Part shown: positions 41,757-50,309 of the stretch, piece by piece
Layout of the letters: the number at the start of each line of letters is the position of its first letter
Position numbering within the stretch: position 1 is the stretch's first letter
Assembly (NCBI RefSeq): GCF_047971665.1
Contig: NZ_JBKEAA010000014.1
Coordinates: 83,557-147,556, forward strand
Source of the DNA: Castellaniella sp047971665
GTDB taxonomy: Bacteria; Pseudomonadota; Gammaproteobacteria; Burkholderiales; Burkholderiaceae_B
Length of the DNA: 64,000 nucleotides
Direction: 5' to 3'
The notes under the pieces: model-generated
The model's database searches: none
What the model saw: the letters and a program-made list of their open reading frames with translations, nothing else
Told to the model about the DNA's origin: nothing
Translations under genes and position numbers: made by a program

Positions 41757-43253
41757 TCATGCCTGACATTGTCCCAGCAGATAGTTGACCAGCAGCGGCA
41801 CGGGGCGGCCGGTGGCGCCTTTCTGCTTGCCTTCGAGCCAGGCCGTGCCAGCGATGTCCAGGTGCGCCCAGGGATATTTGCCGGTGAATCTCGACAGGAA
41901 GCAGGCGGCGGTGATCGAGCCGCCGGGCCGCCCGCCGATGTTGGCCATGTCGGCGAAATTGGATTTCAGCTGATCCTGGTAGGCGTCTTCCAGGGGCAGC
42001 CGCCAGGCCGGGTCCAGCGCCTGGCGGCCGGCGGCCAGCAGATTCGCCGCCAAGGCCTCGTCCCGGGTGAACAGGCCGCTGTTGACATGGCCCAGGGCGA
42101 TCACGCAGGCGCCCGTCAGGGTGGCGACATCGATCACGGCGGCGGGCTTGAAGCGCTCGGCGTAGGTCAGGGCGTCGCACAGGATCAGGCGACCCTCGGC
42201 GTCGGTGTTGAGGATTTCGATGGTGCGGCCCGACATGCTGGTGACGATGTCTCCCGGCTTGTTGGCGGTGCCGCTGGGCAGGTTCTCGCAGCTGGGGACG
42301 ATGGCGATGATCTCGCGCGGCAGGTTGAGCTCGGCGATGGCGCGCATCGTGCCCAGTACGCTGGCGGCGCCGCACATGTCGAATTTCATTTCGTCCATGC
42401 CGGGCCCGGGCTTGAGGGAGATGCCGCCGGCATCGAAGGTGATGCCCTTGCCGACCAGCACGATGGGGGCGGCCTTGCGGGCCGCGGCCCCGGCCGGGGT
42501 ATGCCGCAGGACGATGAAAGCCGGCGGTTCGGCCGAACCGCGCGCCACCGACAGGAAAGAACCCATTTTCAGGGCCTCGATTTTTTTCTGGTCCAGGACC
42601 TCGGCTTTGAGCGTCTTGAACTGCTTGGCCAGACTGCGCGCCGTGTTGCCCAGGTAAGTCGGGGTGCAGACGTTGGGCGGCAGGTCGCCCAGCAGCCGGG
42701 CCAGATTCATGCCCGCGCCGATGGCGGCGCCCTGATCCAGGCCCGCGCGCGCGCGGGCCGCCTGGGCACGGTTCAGGTGCAGGACGAAGGTGTGCAGCTT
42801 GGAGGCGGGCTTGGCCTTGCTGAACGTGGTGTCGTAGTGATAGGTGGCGGTGCTGACCAGGCGGGCGGCCGTACGGGCGCAATCGGTCAGATCGGCATCT
42901 GCGCAGGGCAGGGTGCACAAGGTGGAGACGGCATGCTCCAGCCGGGCGCGGACGCAGTAGGCGGCCAGGACCTCGTGCGCGCGCGCCATCGAGGCCGCCG
43001 CAAAGCGGTCCTGAGCGCCCAGGCCGAGTAAAATGACACGTTCGGCCGAGATGCCGGGCGGGGTGTGCAGCGTCAGGAGGGTACCGGGTGCGGCGTCGAA
43101 TTCCGCCTTGATGATCGTCCGGATTGCGCCGTTCGATGCCTGATCCAGGGCATCGGCGGCGGGACTCAGGACGCCGTCCTGGAACACGCCGACGGCCAGC
43201 GCCTGGGTTTTGAGCGTGTGCAGGGAGGTCGACGTCGTTGTGCTAAATTCCAT
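41757..43253 (-). CDS. pepA: Leucyl aminopeptidase (cytosol aminopeptidase)
   Basis: Dimetal M17 aminopeptidase of 498 aa. The metal and active-site residues lie in KGITFDAGGISLKPGPGMDEMKFDM and in the family signature NTDAEGRLILCDALTYAE. The N-terminal domain is about 170 residues of lower conservation. In some bacteria PepA also binds DNA; that is not evident here. It diverges from lptF across 62 bases. Confidence 0.97.
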   Translation of the reverse strand: MEFSTTTSTSLHTLKTQALAVGVFQDGVLSPAADALDQASNGAIRTIIKAEFDAAPGTLLTLHTPPGISAERVILLGLGAQDRFAAASMARAHEVLAAYCVRARLEHAVSTLCTLPCADADLTDCARTAARLVSTATYHYDTTFSKAKPASKLHTFVLHLNRAQAARARAGLDQGAAIGAGMNLARLLGDLPPNVCTPTYLGNTARSLAKQFKTLKAEVLDQKKIEALKMGSFLSVARGSAEPPAFIVLRHTPAGAAARKAAPIVLVGKGITFDAGGISLKPGPGMDEMKFDMCGAASVLGTMRAIAELNLPREIIAIVPSCENLPSGTANKPGDIVTSMSGRTIEILNTDAEGRLILCDALTYAERFKPAAVIDVATLTGACVIALGHVNSGLFTRDEALAANLLAAGRQALDPAWRLPLEDAYQDQLKSNFADMANIGGRPGGSITAACFLSRFTGKYPWAHLDIAGTAWLEGKQKGATGRPVPLLVNYLLGQCQA

Positions 43254-43315
43254 TCGTTTTCCTTGGGGCCAGTGAGTTCTGGAAGACCAGACGTTTCATT
43301 ATTCCGCATTTTCCC

Positions 43316-44431
43316 ATGTCATTGTTCAAGCGCGCGGTCTTTTCAGAGATCACCAGTCATGCCGGTATCGTGTTTTCCACGTTGCTGGTGGTGTGGCTGA
43401 GCGTTCTGATCGTGCGTCTTCTCGGTGACGCCGCCGAAGGCGACATCGGGGCGAATGTGGTGTTGGGCCTGGCGGCCTTTTCCAGCATCACGGCCTTGCC
43501 GGTGATCCTGTCTGCCAGCCTGTTCGTGGCGGTGCTGACCACCATCACGCGCAGCTATCGCGAGTCCGAGATGTCCGTCTGGTTCGCCAGCGGCCTGTCA
43601 TTGAGCCAATGGCTGTGGCCGGTGATGCGGTTCGCCTTGCCGGTGGCCGCCATCGTCGCGGTGCTGACCCTGTCGGCCTCGCCCTGGGCCTACGGCCAGA
43701 TCGCCGAATACCGCCAGCGGTTCGAGCAGCGTTCCGATCTGTCCAAGGTCTCGGCGGGCCAGTTCATCGAGACCGATGAGGGGCGGCGGATCTTTTTCGC
43801 GGAGTCGCCCACCCGGCCGGGCGACGAGCTGGGCCGCGTCATGGCGCGCATCATCGAGCCCGATTGGCTCAGCGTGGTCACGGCCGAGAGCGCCGCCATC
43901 CGCACCGAGGCCAATGGCGATCGCTTTCTGGTGCTGGGACCGGGGCATCGTTACGATCTCAAGCCCGGCTCGCCCGAGGTACGCATGCTCGATTTCGACC
44001 GCTACGGCGTACGGATCGAAAGCCGTTCGGATCCCGGCGCGCTGGAGGCCAAGCGCCAGAAAGCCCTGCAGCAGATCAAGGCGCGCCCGACCCTGGATCT
44101 GATCGCCCAGGCCGATGCCGAGTCCCTGTCTCAACTGATGTGGCGGCTGGCGCTGCCTCTGGCGGTCCTGAATCTGGCCTTCATCGCGGTGCCGCTGGGC
44201 GCCGTCAATCCGCGGCTGGGGCGGTCGGGCGACCTGCTGATCGCCGGTCTTCTGGCCCTGCTGTACATGAATCTGATCAATCTGTCGCGCGGCTGGATCG
44301 CCAACGGGACGCTGTCCTTTGGCATCGGCCTGTGGCTGGTTCACGCGGCTTTTCTGGCCCTGGGGCTGGGATTGATGTGGCGGCGGGTGCGCATGCCCCG
44401 GTCCAAAAAGCGCAAGGCGCGCCCGGCCTGA
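43316..44431 (+). CDS. lptF: LPS export ABC transporter permease LptF
   Basis: Inner-membrane permease of 371 aa that, with LptG and LptB, extracts lipopolysaccharide for transport to the outer membrane. The N-terminus LFKRAVFSEITSHAGIVFSTLLVVWLS is typical. Three hydrophobic segments precede a periplasmic jellyroll region (about 125-275), then three more follow, starting at WRLALPLAVLNLAFIAVPLGAVNPR. lptG normally follows lptF directly, but here the next gene is a LysR regulator on the other strand, 7 bases away. Confidence 0.93.
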   Translation: MSLFKRAVFSEITSHAGIVFSTLLVVWLSVLIVRLLGDAAEGDIGANVVLGLAAFSSITALPVILSASLFVAVLTTITRSYRESEMSVWFASGLSLSQWLWPVMRFALPVAAIVAVLTLSASPWAYGQIAEYRQRFEQRSDLSKVSAGQFIETDEGRRIFFAESPTRPGDELGRVMARIIEPDWLSVVTAESAAIRTEANGDRFLVLGPGHRYDLKPGSPEVRMLDFDRYGVRIESRSDPGALEAKRQKALQQIKARPTLDLIAQADAESLSQLMWRLALPLAVLNLAFIAVPLGAVNPRLGRSGDLLIAGLLALLYMNLINLSRGWIANGTLSFGIGLWLVHAAFLALGLGLMWRRVRMPRSKKRKARPA

Positions 44432-44438
44432 GTCCTTT

Positions 44439-45404
44439 TCAGGCGGCGGCCGGCCGCCGGGGCGCATAAGAGGGGGCCCAGTCCTCGGCCGGCGTGCACA
44501 GCCCCCGGTCATGGCCATGCAGCAGGTCGCGATTCAGGGCCACGGCATGCTTGAGGTAATCCCACAGCGCCATCACGCGGCGGGTGCGGCGCAGATCCTC
44601 ATGGCAGTACATCCAGAAACTGCGCGTCACCAGGATCGAGTCGGTCAGGACGGGTTCCAGGCGTTCGTCCTGCGCCGCCAGGAAACACGGCAGGATCGCC
44701 AGCGCCTGGCCTCCCAGGGCGGCCTGGTATTGGGCCAGCACGCTGGTACTGCGAAACACCACCTGCGCCGGCTGGATCAGATCATCCAGGTAGCGCAGCC
44801 GGTCGCTGAACACCAGCTCGTCCACATAGCCGATGAACGTGTGCCGGCTCAGATCGGCCTGGCGCCGGATCGGCACATGGCGGGCCAGGTAGTCGCGGGT
44901 GCCGTACAGTCGCAGGCTGTAGTCGGCCAGCTTGGTGCACAGATAGGGACCGCGCTTGGGCCGTTCGAGCGCAATGGCGATGTCTGCCTCGCGTTTGGAC
45001 AGACTGATGAAGCGCGGAACCGGCATGATGTCCAGCGTCATGGCCGGATGGCGGCGCTGGAAATCCACCATCAGGGGCGTCAGGATCGTGCTGCCGAAGC
45101 CTTCCGTGGAGCCGATCCGCAGATGGCCTGAGGGCATCTGCGCCGCGCCCGACAACGACTCGCGGGCCGCCACCAGGGTGCTTTCCACTTGTTCGGCATG
45201 CGCAAAGAAACGCAGACCCTCCTCGGTCGGGGTGTAGCCACTGGCGCGGGATTTCTCGAACAGTGTCACGCCCAGATCCTGTTCCAGTGCGCGGATACGG
45301 CGCGTCACGGTGCTGTGCCGGACGCCCAGCCGCTGGGCGGCGGCGCTGGCCCGCTGTGTGCGGGCGACTTCCAGGAAATAGCGGATTGCATCCCAGTCGG
45401 CCAT
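44439..45404 (-). CDS. LysR-family transcriptional regulator
   Basis: Regulator of 321 aa. The N-terminal winged helix-turn-helix is DWDAIRYFLEVARTQRASAAAQRLGVRHSTVTRRIRALEQDLG (shown here only to define residues 3-46), followed by the linker helix and a ligand-binding domain starting near GHLRIGSTEGFGS. It diverges from the binding-protein/mmsA pair, which suggests that it controls them and itself; direct repeats at 45414-45445 sit just upstream of its start. The effector is unknown. Confidence 0.92.
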   Translation of the reverse strand: MADWDAIRYFLEVARTQRASAAAQRLGVRHSTVTRRIRALEQDLGVTLFEKSRASGYTPTEEGLRFFAHAEQVESTLVAARESLSGAAQMPSGHLRIGSTEGFGSTILTPLMVDFQRRHPAMTLDIMPVPRFISLSKREADIAIALERPKRGPYLCTKLADYSLRLYGTRDYLARHVPIRRQADLSRHTFIGYVDELVFSDRLRYLDDLIQPAQVVFRSTSVLAQYQAALGGQALAILPCFLAAQDERLEPVLTDSILVTRSFWMYCHEDLRRTRRVMALWDYLKHAVALNRDLLHGHDRGLCTPAEDWAPSYAPRRPAAA

Positions 45405-45611
45405 GAATTTCCTTGTGCAAATATCGTCAATGAATGTGCAAATATTTTGATGGTAATAAGTTTTTTACACAACTAAACTAGGAAAATTCCGGACCGGGTC
45501 GGGCCGAAAGCACAGACCCGGTGACCGGTTCGGAGAAACCCAGAAAGGGGCCATGACCCCGACGATCCCGCCACGCAGAGGGCGGATTCGAATCAGAACG
45601 GAGACGAGACC
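45405..45611. promoter_or_regulatory. Divergent control region with two TGTGCAAATAT direct repeats
   Basis: TGTGCAAATAT occurs at 45414-45424 and 45435-45445, exactly 21 bases apart (two helical turns), 10 bases from the LysR start. AT-rich sequence follows to 45490, which probably holds the promoters of both divergent genes; I cannot fix the hexamers. From 45490 to 45600 the sequence is unremarkable. Confidence 0.5.
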
Positions 45612-46826
45612 ATGCAGAAATTCACGCTGACCCTGGCGGCCGCCCTGTGCGCCACCGCCCTGTCCATGTCTGTTTCGCAGGCGGCGACGCCGCCTGTCAA
45701 GATCGGGGTGTTGACCGATATGTCCGGCACCTACGCGTCCATGGGCGGGATGGGCTCGGTGGCGGCGGCGCAGCTGGCCATCGACGATTGCCTGAAGGCC
45801 GAGTGCAAGGGCATGAAAATCGAGCTCGTCTCGGCCGACAACCAGAACAAGGCGGATGTGGGCGCGGCCCGCGCCCGTGAATGGTTCGACCGTAACGGGG
45901 TGACGGCCATCGCCGACCTGACCAATTCCGCCGTGGCCCTGGCGGTGCAGAACATCGCCCGCGAAAAGAACAAGGTCGTGATGTTCTCCGGTCCGGCCAC
46001 CACGGACCTGACCAACAAGAGCTGCTCGCCGGTCGGTTTCCACTGGATGTTCGATGTCTATTCCCAGTCGATCGGCGGCGTCAAGGCCATGTTCGACAAA
46101 GGGGGCAAGTCCTGGTTCTTCATCACGGTGGATTACGCGTTCGGTCATTCCCTCGAAAAGGGCGCCTCCGACATGGTCAAGGCCCTGGGCGGCACAGTCA
46201 AGGGTTCCGTCCCGCACCCGCTGAATGCCCCCGATTTCGCCTCTTACCTGTTGCAGGCGCAGAGCTCCGGCGCGCAGGTCGTCGCGCTGGCCAATGGCGG
46301 CCAGGATACGGTCAACGCGATCAAGCAGGCGCGTGAGTTCGGCATCGTCAAGGGGGGGCAGCGTCTGGCGTCTCTGCTGGTGTTCCTGTCCGACCTGCGC
46401 GCGCTGGGCCTGGAAAACGCCCAGGGCCTGACTTACGTGGATGGCTTCTATTGGGACTTTGACGACGCCTCGCGCGCCTGGTCCAGTCGGTTCGCCCAGG
46501 CCTTCCAGGGCAAGAAACCCACCATGACCCAGGCCGGCGTTTATTCCAGCGTGCGGCACTACCTGAAGGCCGTGGCGGCTTCCGGGTCCACCCAGGGCGA
46601 TGTGGTGGCGGCCAAGATGCGCGAGATCCCGATCAAGGATCCCATCATGCACAATGCATCCATCCGTCCCGATGGTCGGGTGATTCACGACATGTACCTG
46701 TACGAAGTCAAGTCGCCCGCCGAGTCCAAGGGCGAATGGGACCTGTCCAAGCTGGTCGCCACGATTCCGGCCAAGGACGCTTTCCAGCCCTTGTCGGCCT
46801 CGACCTGCAGTCTGGTCAAAAAATGA
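45612..46826 (+). CDS. Periplasmic substrate-binding protein, Liv/HAAT type (no adjacent permease)
   Basis: Family 4 ligand-binding protein of 404 aa with a signal peptide ending near VSQAA. It is paralogous to the binder at 4323-5534, sharing NQNKADVGAARAREWFD and KSWFFITVDYAFGHSLEK. No ABC permease or ATPase gene is adjacent, so it may use a Liv transporter encoded elsewhere (several are in this window) or serve as an orphan sensor or binder. It is followed 35 bases later by mmsA, suggesting import of a compound degraded through methylmalonate or malonate semialdehyde. Confidence 0.9.
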   Translation: MQKFTLTLAAALCATALSMSVSQAATPPVKIGVLTDMSGTYASMGGMGSVAAAQLAIDDCLKAECKGMKIELVSADNQNKADVGAARAREWFDRNGVTAIADLTNSAVALAVQNIAREKNKVVMFSGPATTDLTNKSCSPVGFHWMFDVYSQSIGGVKAMFDKGGKSWFFITVDYAFGHSLEKGASDMVKALGGTVKGSVPHPLNAPDFASYLLQAQSSGAQVVALANGGQDTVNAIKQAREFGIVKGGQRLASLLVFLSDLRALGLENAQGLTYVDGFYWDFDDASRAWSSRFAQAFQGKKPTMTQAGVYSSVRHYLKAVAASGSTQGDVVAAKMREIPIKDPIMHNASIRPDGRVIHDMYLYEVKSPAESKGEWDLSKLVATIPAKDAFQPLSASTCSLVKK

Positions 46827-46861
46827 TTTCCGCTTTCACCGAATTTACTCAGGAGGTTTGA

Positions 46862-48355
46862 ATGAGCGACATCCCACGCGTCCCGCTGCTGATCGGCGGG
46901 GAACTCGTCCAGTCCGAAACCAAGGAGTGGCGTGACGTCATCGATCCGGCGACCCAGGAAGTGGTCGCCCGGGTGCCCTTCGCCACGCCGGCCGAGGTCG
47001 AGCGGGCCGTGGCCAATTCCAAGGAGGCCTTCGAGACCTGGCGCAACACCAGCCAGGCCAAGCGCCGCCAGATCATGGTGGATTTCGCCCAGTTGCTGCG
47101 GGAACATACCCCGGCGATCGCCGAGGCCATCTCCCGCGAGCACGGCAAGACCCTGCCGGACGCCGAGGGCGAGGTCGCGCGCGGTCTGGAAGGCGTCGAT
47201 CATGCGGTATCGGCCAACACCCTGCAACTGGGGGATTATTCCGAGAATGCCGCCACCGGCATCGATGTCTACTCGGTCATTCAGCCCCTGGGCGTCTGCG
47301 CCGGGATCACGGCCTTCAACTTCCCCGTGATGCTGCCTTGCTGGATGTTCCCCATCGCCGTGACCTGCGGCAATACCTTTGTGTACAAGCCGTCCGAGCA
47401 GGACCCCACGGCCTCGCTGATGGTGGCCCAACTGGCCCTGCAGGCGGGACTGCCCCCGGGCGTGCTGAATGTCGTGCACGGCGGCCCCGATGTGGCCAAC
47501 GCCCTGTGCGACCATCCCGACATCAAGGCGGTGTCCTTCATTGGCTCGACCCGCGTCGGCACCGAGATCTACCGCCGTTCCTCCGATTCCGGCAAGCGTT
47601 GCCAGGCCATGATGGGGGCCAAGAACCACAGCGTCATCATGCCCGACGCTGACCGCGAGGCCGCCCTGAATTCCATGCTGGGCGCGGCTTTCGGCGCGGC
47701 CGGCGAGCGCTGCATGGCGATTTCCGTGCTGGTGCTGGTGGGCGAGGCGCAAAAATGGTTGCCTGATTTTGTCGAACGCGCCGGCAAGCTCAAGATCAAT
47801 GTCGGCACCGACCGCAAGGCGGACCTGGGGCCGCTGATTTCGCCCGCCGCCAAGCAGCGCGTCGAGGGCTTGATCCAGAAGGGCGTGGACGAGGGCGCCG
47901 AGCTGCTGCTCGACGGCCGCGGCGTCAAGGTGGCCGGCTACGAGAAAGGCAACTTCGTCGGCCCGACGGTATTCAGCGGCGTCAAGGCCGACATGACCAT
48001 CTACCGCGAGGAAATCTTCGGGCCGGTGCTGTCGGTGGTGCTGGTGGATACGCTGGAAGACGCGGTCGAATTCATCAATGCCAACCCCAATGGCAACGGG
48101 ACCTCGATCTTCACGCAGGACGGCGGCCATGCCCGCTATTTCCAGAACAACATCGACGTCGGCCAGGTGGGGATCAACATTCCCATTCCGGTGCCGGTGG
48201 CCTGGTTCAGCTTCACGGGCTCGCGGGCCTCGAAGCTCGGTGACCTGGGTCCGAATGGCCGCCAGTCGATCTACTTCTGGACCCAGACCAAGACCGTGAC
48301 CGCCCGCTGGCAGGCGCATCCGCGCGAGATCAACACCACGATCTCGATGAAGTAA
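46862..48355 (+). CDS. mmsA: CoA-acylating methylmalonate-semialdehyde dehydrogenase
   Basis: Aldehyde dehydrogenase superfamily member of 497 aa that converts (methyl)malonate semialdehyde to propionyl- or acetyl-CoA, NADH and CO2. The catalytic Cys284 is in AAGERCMAISVL; PCWMFPIAVTCGNTFVYKPSEQDP and the C-terminal GDLGPNGRQSIYFWTQTKTVTARW are MMSDH-specific. The ribosome-binding site AGGAGG is near perfect. Propionyl-CoA links it functionally to valine, thymine or beta-alanine breakdown; which one is not shown. Confidence 0.95.
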   Translation: MSDIPRVPLLIGGELVQSETKEWRDVIDPATQEVVARVPFATPAEVERAVANSKEAFETWRNTSQAKRRQIMVDFAQLLREHTPAIAEAISREHGKTLPDAEGEVARGLEGVDHAVSANTLQLGDYSENAATGIDVYSVIQPLGVCAGITAFNFPVMLPCWMFPIAVTCGNTFVYKPSEQDPTASLMVAQLALQAGLPPGVLNVVHGGPDVANALCDHPDIKAVSFIGSTRVGTEIYRRSSDSGKRCQAMMGAKNHSVIMPDADREAALNSMLGAAFGAAGERCMAISVLVLVGEAQKWLPDFVERAGKLKINVGTDRKADLGPLISPAAKQRVEGLIQKGVDEGAELLLDGRGVKVAGYEKGNFVGPTVFSGVKADMTIYREEIFGPVLSVVLVDTLEDAVEFINANPNGNGTSIFTQDGGHARYFQNNIDVGQVGINIPIPVPVAWFSFTGSRASKLGDLGPNGRQSIYFWTQTKTVTARWQAHPREINTTISMK

Positions 48356-48371
48356 TCCTGCCCGACGGCTG

Positions 48372-48387
48372 CGCCCCCGAGGGGGCG
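48372..48387. repeat. Short palindrome downstream of mmsA
   Basis: CGCCCCC and GGGGGCG flank two bases. The motif resembles the hairpin part of the intergenic repeat family but lacks the ATG-containing block. Confidence 0.4.
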
Positions 48388-48403
48388 ATCCCTGTCGTGG
48401 AGG

Positions 48404-48442
48404 GGGCCGCAGACCGGTGGCGCAGCCGCCGGTCTGCGGCCC
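48404..48442 (+). terminator. Strong hairpin downstream of mmsA
   Basis: GGGCCGCAGACCGG and CCGGTCTGCGGCCC form a perfect 14-bp stem with an 11-base loop, 48 bases after mmsA and before the cysB-like promoter. Only a short TTGT follows, so termination efficiency is uncertain. Confidence 0.65.
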
Positions 48443-48553
48443 TTGTCGTTGCGCCCGCCCGGGCGCCTGCGGTCTGCACGTCCGTGGTCCGTTCAGCCGT
48501 TCTTTGCCCTAAATAAATAACAAAAAGTCATATTAAAGGCATTCTATATTCCA

Positions 48554-48559
48554 TATAAT
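48554..48559 (+). promoter_or_regulatory. Candidate -10 of cysB-like gene
   Basis: A perfect TATAAT lies 24 bases before the ATG within a 50-base AT-rich stretch (48508-48560) in otherwise GC-rich DNA. The AT-rich segment is the kind of site CysB-type regulators bind; autoregulation is inferred. Confidence 0.55.
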
Positions 48560-48583
48560 GGCTCCTCCTATGGGGCCACCTTC

Positions 48584-49552
48584 ATGAATCTGCAGCAATT
48601 CCGATTTGTCCGGGAAACCATCCGGCGTAATTTCAATCTGACTGAGGCCGCCCGTTCGCTCTATACCTCCCAGCCTGGGGTTTCCAAGGCCATCATCGAA
48701 TTCGAGGACGAACTGGGGGTTCAGATTTTTGAGCGGCACGGCAAGCGGCTCAAGGGGCTGACCAAGCCGGGGCAGGCCGTTTCCGCCGTCATCGACCGCA
48801 TCATGCGCGAGGTGGACAACCTGAAAAAGGTCAGCGATGAATTCGCGCAGCGCGACGAGGGCTCCCTGGTCATTGCCTGCACCCATACCCAGGCCCGCTA
48901 TCTGCTGCCCCGCGTGATTCCGGCCTTTCGCGCGCGGTTCCCCAAGGTCCATGTCTCGCTGGCCGAGGGCAATCCCGAACATCTGGCCAAACTGGTGCTG
49001 CACGAGCAGGCCGATCTGGCCATTGCCACCGAGACGCTGGCCCAGACGCCGGGTCTGGTGGCGCTGCCCGTGTACACCTGGGAGCACACGCTGGTTGTGT
49101 CGCCCGATCATCCCTTGACGGAATTGACCTCCAGCGCGGCCCGCAATCTGTCGCTCGAGCATCTGGCGCAGTACCCGATCGTGACCTACGACCGGGCGTT
49201 CTCCGGACGTCGCGCCATCGATGCGGCCTTCGAGCATGCCGGGATCGAACCCGACATCGTGCTGGAAGCCATCGATGCCGACGTGATCAAGACCTATGCC
49301 GACATTGGCCTGGGCATCGGCATCATCGCCGGCATGGCCTTCGACCCGCGCCGCGACAAGGGGCTGGTCGGTCTGCCCGCCGGTCACCTGTTCGGCCAGC
49401 ACACCACCAGCGTGGCGATCAAGCGCGGGGTGTTCCTGCGCGATTTCGTCTACGTGCTGATGGAGATGCTGACCCCCGAGCTGTCGCGTGACGTGGTGGC
49501 CGAGGCGGTCGCCCAGCCCGTGTCCGCGGCTGTCATGCGCGACGCGGCCTGA
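48584..49552 (+). CDS. cysB: CysB-like LysR-family regulator of sulfur assimilation
   Basis: LysR-family protein of 322 aa. The N-terminus MNLQQFRFVRETIRRNFNLT and YTSQPGVSKAIIEFEDELGVQIFERHGKRL match the CysB/Cbl subgroup closely. The effector domain includes CTHTQARYLLPRV, where Thr residues bind sulfate or O-acetylserine-type ligands in relatives. CysB activates cysteine biosynthesis genes; Cbl or a paralogue is possible. No sulfur genes are adjacent in the window. Confidence 0.88.
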   Translation: MNLQQFRFVRETIRRNFNLTEAARSLYTSQPGVSKAIIEFEDELGVQIFERHGKRLKGLTKPGQAVSAVIDRIMREVDNLKKVSDEFAQRDEGSLVIACTHTQARYLLPRVIPAFRARFPKVHVSLAEGNPEHLAKLVLHEQADLAIATETLAQTPGLVALPVYTWEHTLVVSPDHPLTELTSSAARNLSLEHLAQYPIVTYDRAFSGRRAIDAAFEHAGIEPDIVLEAIDADVIKTYADIGLGIGIIAGMAFDPRRDKGLVGLPAGHLFGQHTTSVAIKRGVFLRDFVYVLMEMLTPELSRDVVAEAVAQPVSAAVMRDAA

Positions 49553-49571
49553 GCCGGCCGGCGCACAGGCG

Positions 49572-50309
49572 TCACACCCCCAGATAGGCCCGCTTCAGTT
49601 CCGGATCCTCGATCAGGTCGCGGGCGGCGCCTTCGCGCACGATGCGGCCCGTCTCCAGCACATAGGCCCGATCGGCGGCCGCCAGCGCCAGATGAATATC
49701 CTGTTCGACCAGCAAGATGGTGACTCCCTGGTCACGGATGGCGGTCAGATTCTCCATCAATTGATCCACCACGATCGGGGCCAGTCCCAGACTCATCTCG
49801 TCGACCAGCAGCAGGCGGGGCCGCGCCATCAGGGCGCGCGCCATGGCGCACATCTGCTGTTCACCGCCGGACATGCTGCCCGCCAGCTGACGCCGCCGTT
49901 CGGCCATGCGGGGGAACAGACCGTAGGCCTTGTCCAGATCCGCGCGTACGCCGGCCTTGTCGTCGCGGCGGTAGGCGCCCATCAGCAGATTGTCCTGGAC
50001 CGACATTCTCGGAAAGAGCTGCCGGCCCTCGGGTACCTGCACGATGCCCAGACGGAAGATCGCATCCGGCGTGCTTGCGCCGATGGGCTGGCCGGCCCAT
50101 TCGACGACACCCTCCTGGGCCGGCAGCAGGCCGGAGAGTACCCGCAGCAGGGTGGTCTTGCCCGCGCCGTTGCTGCCCACCAGCGCCAGGAACTCGGCGG
50201 GGCGGACGTCGAGAGAGACGGACTGCAACACCTTGACCAGACCGTAGCCGGCCGACAGGTCGCGGATGCTCAGCAGGGCATCCCGGGTGGGGGCGGGAGC
50301 GTCGCTCAT
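49572..50309 (-). CDS. livF: ABC transporter ATP-binding protein, LivF type
   Basis: LivF-type ATPase of 245 aa with intact Walker A GSNGAGKTT, signature SMSGGEQQ, Walker B LLLVDEMSLGLAP and switch LLVEQDIHL. It is the last gene of the right-hand Liv operon. Its ATG overlaps the livG stop (4 bases). The canonical lysine here contrasts with the variant LivF at 5598-6308. Confidence 0.93.
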   Translation of the reverse strand: MSDAPAPTRDALLSIRDLSAGYGLVKVLQSVSLDVRPAEFLALVGSNGAGKTTLLRVLSGLLPAQEGVVEWAGQPIGASTPDAIFRLGIVQVPEGRQLFPRMSVQDNLLMGAYRRDDKAGVRADLDKAYGLFPRMAERRRQLAGSMSGGEQQMCAMARALMARPRLLLVDEMSLGLAPIVVDQLMENLTAIRDQGVTILLVEQDIHLALAAADRAYVLETGRIVREGAARDLIEDPELKRAYLGV

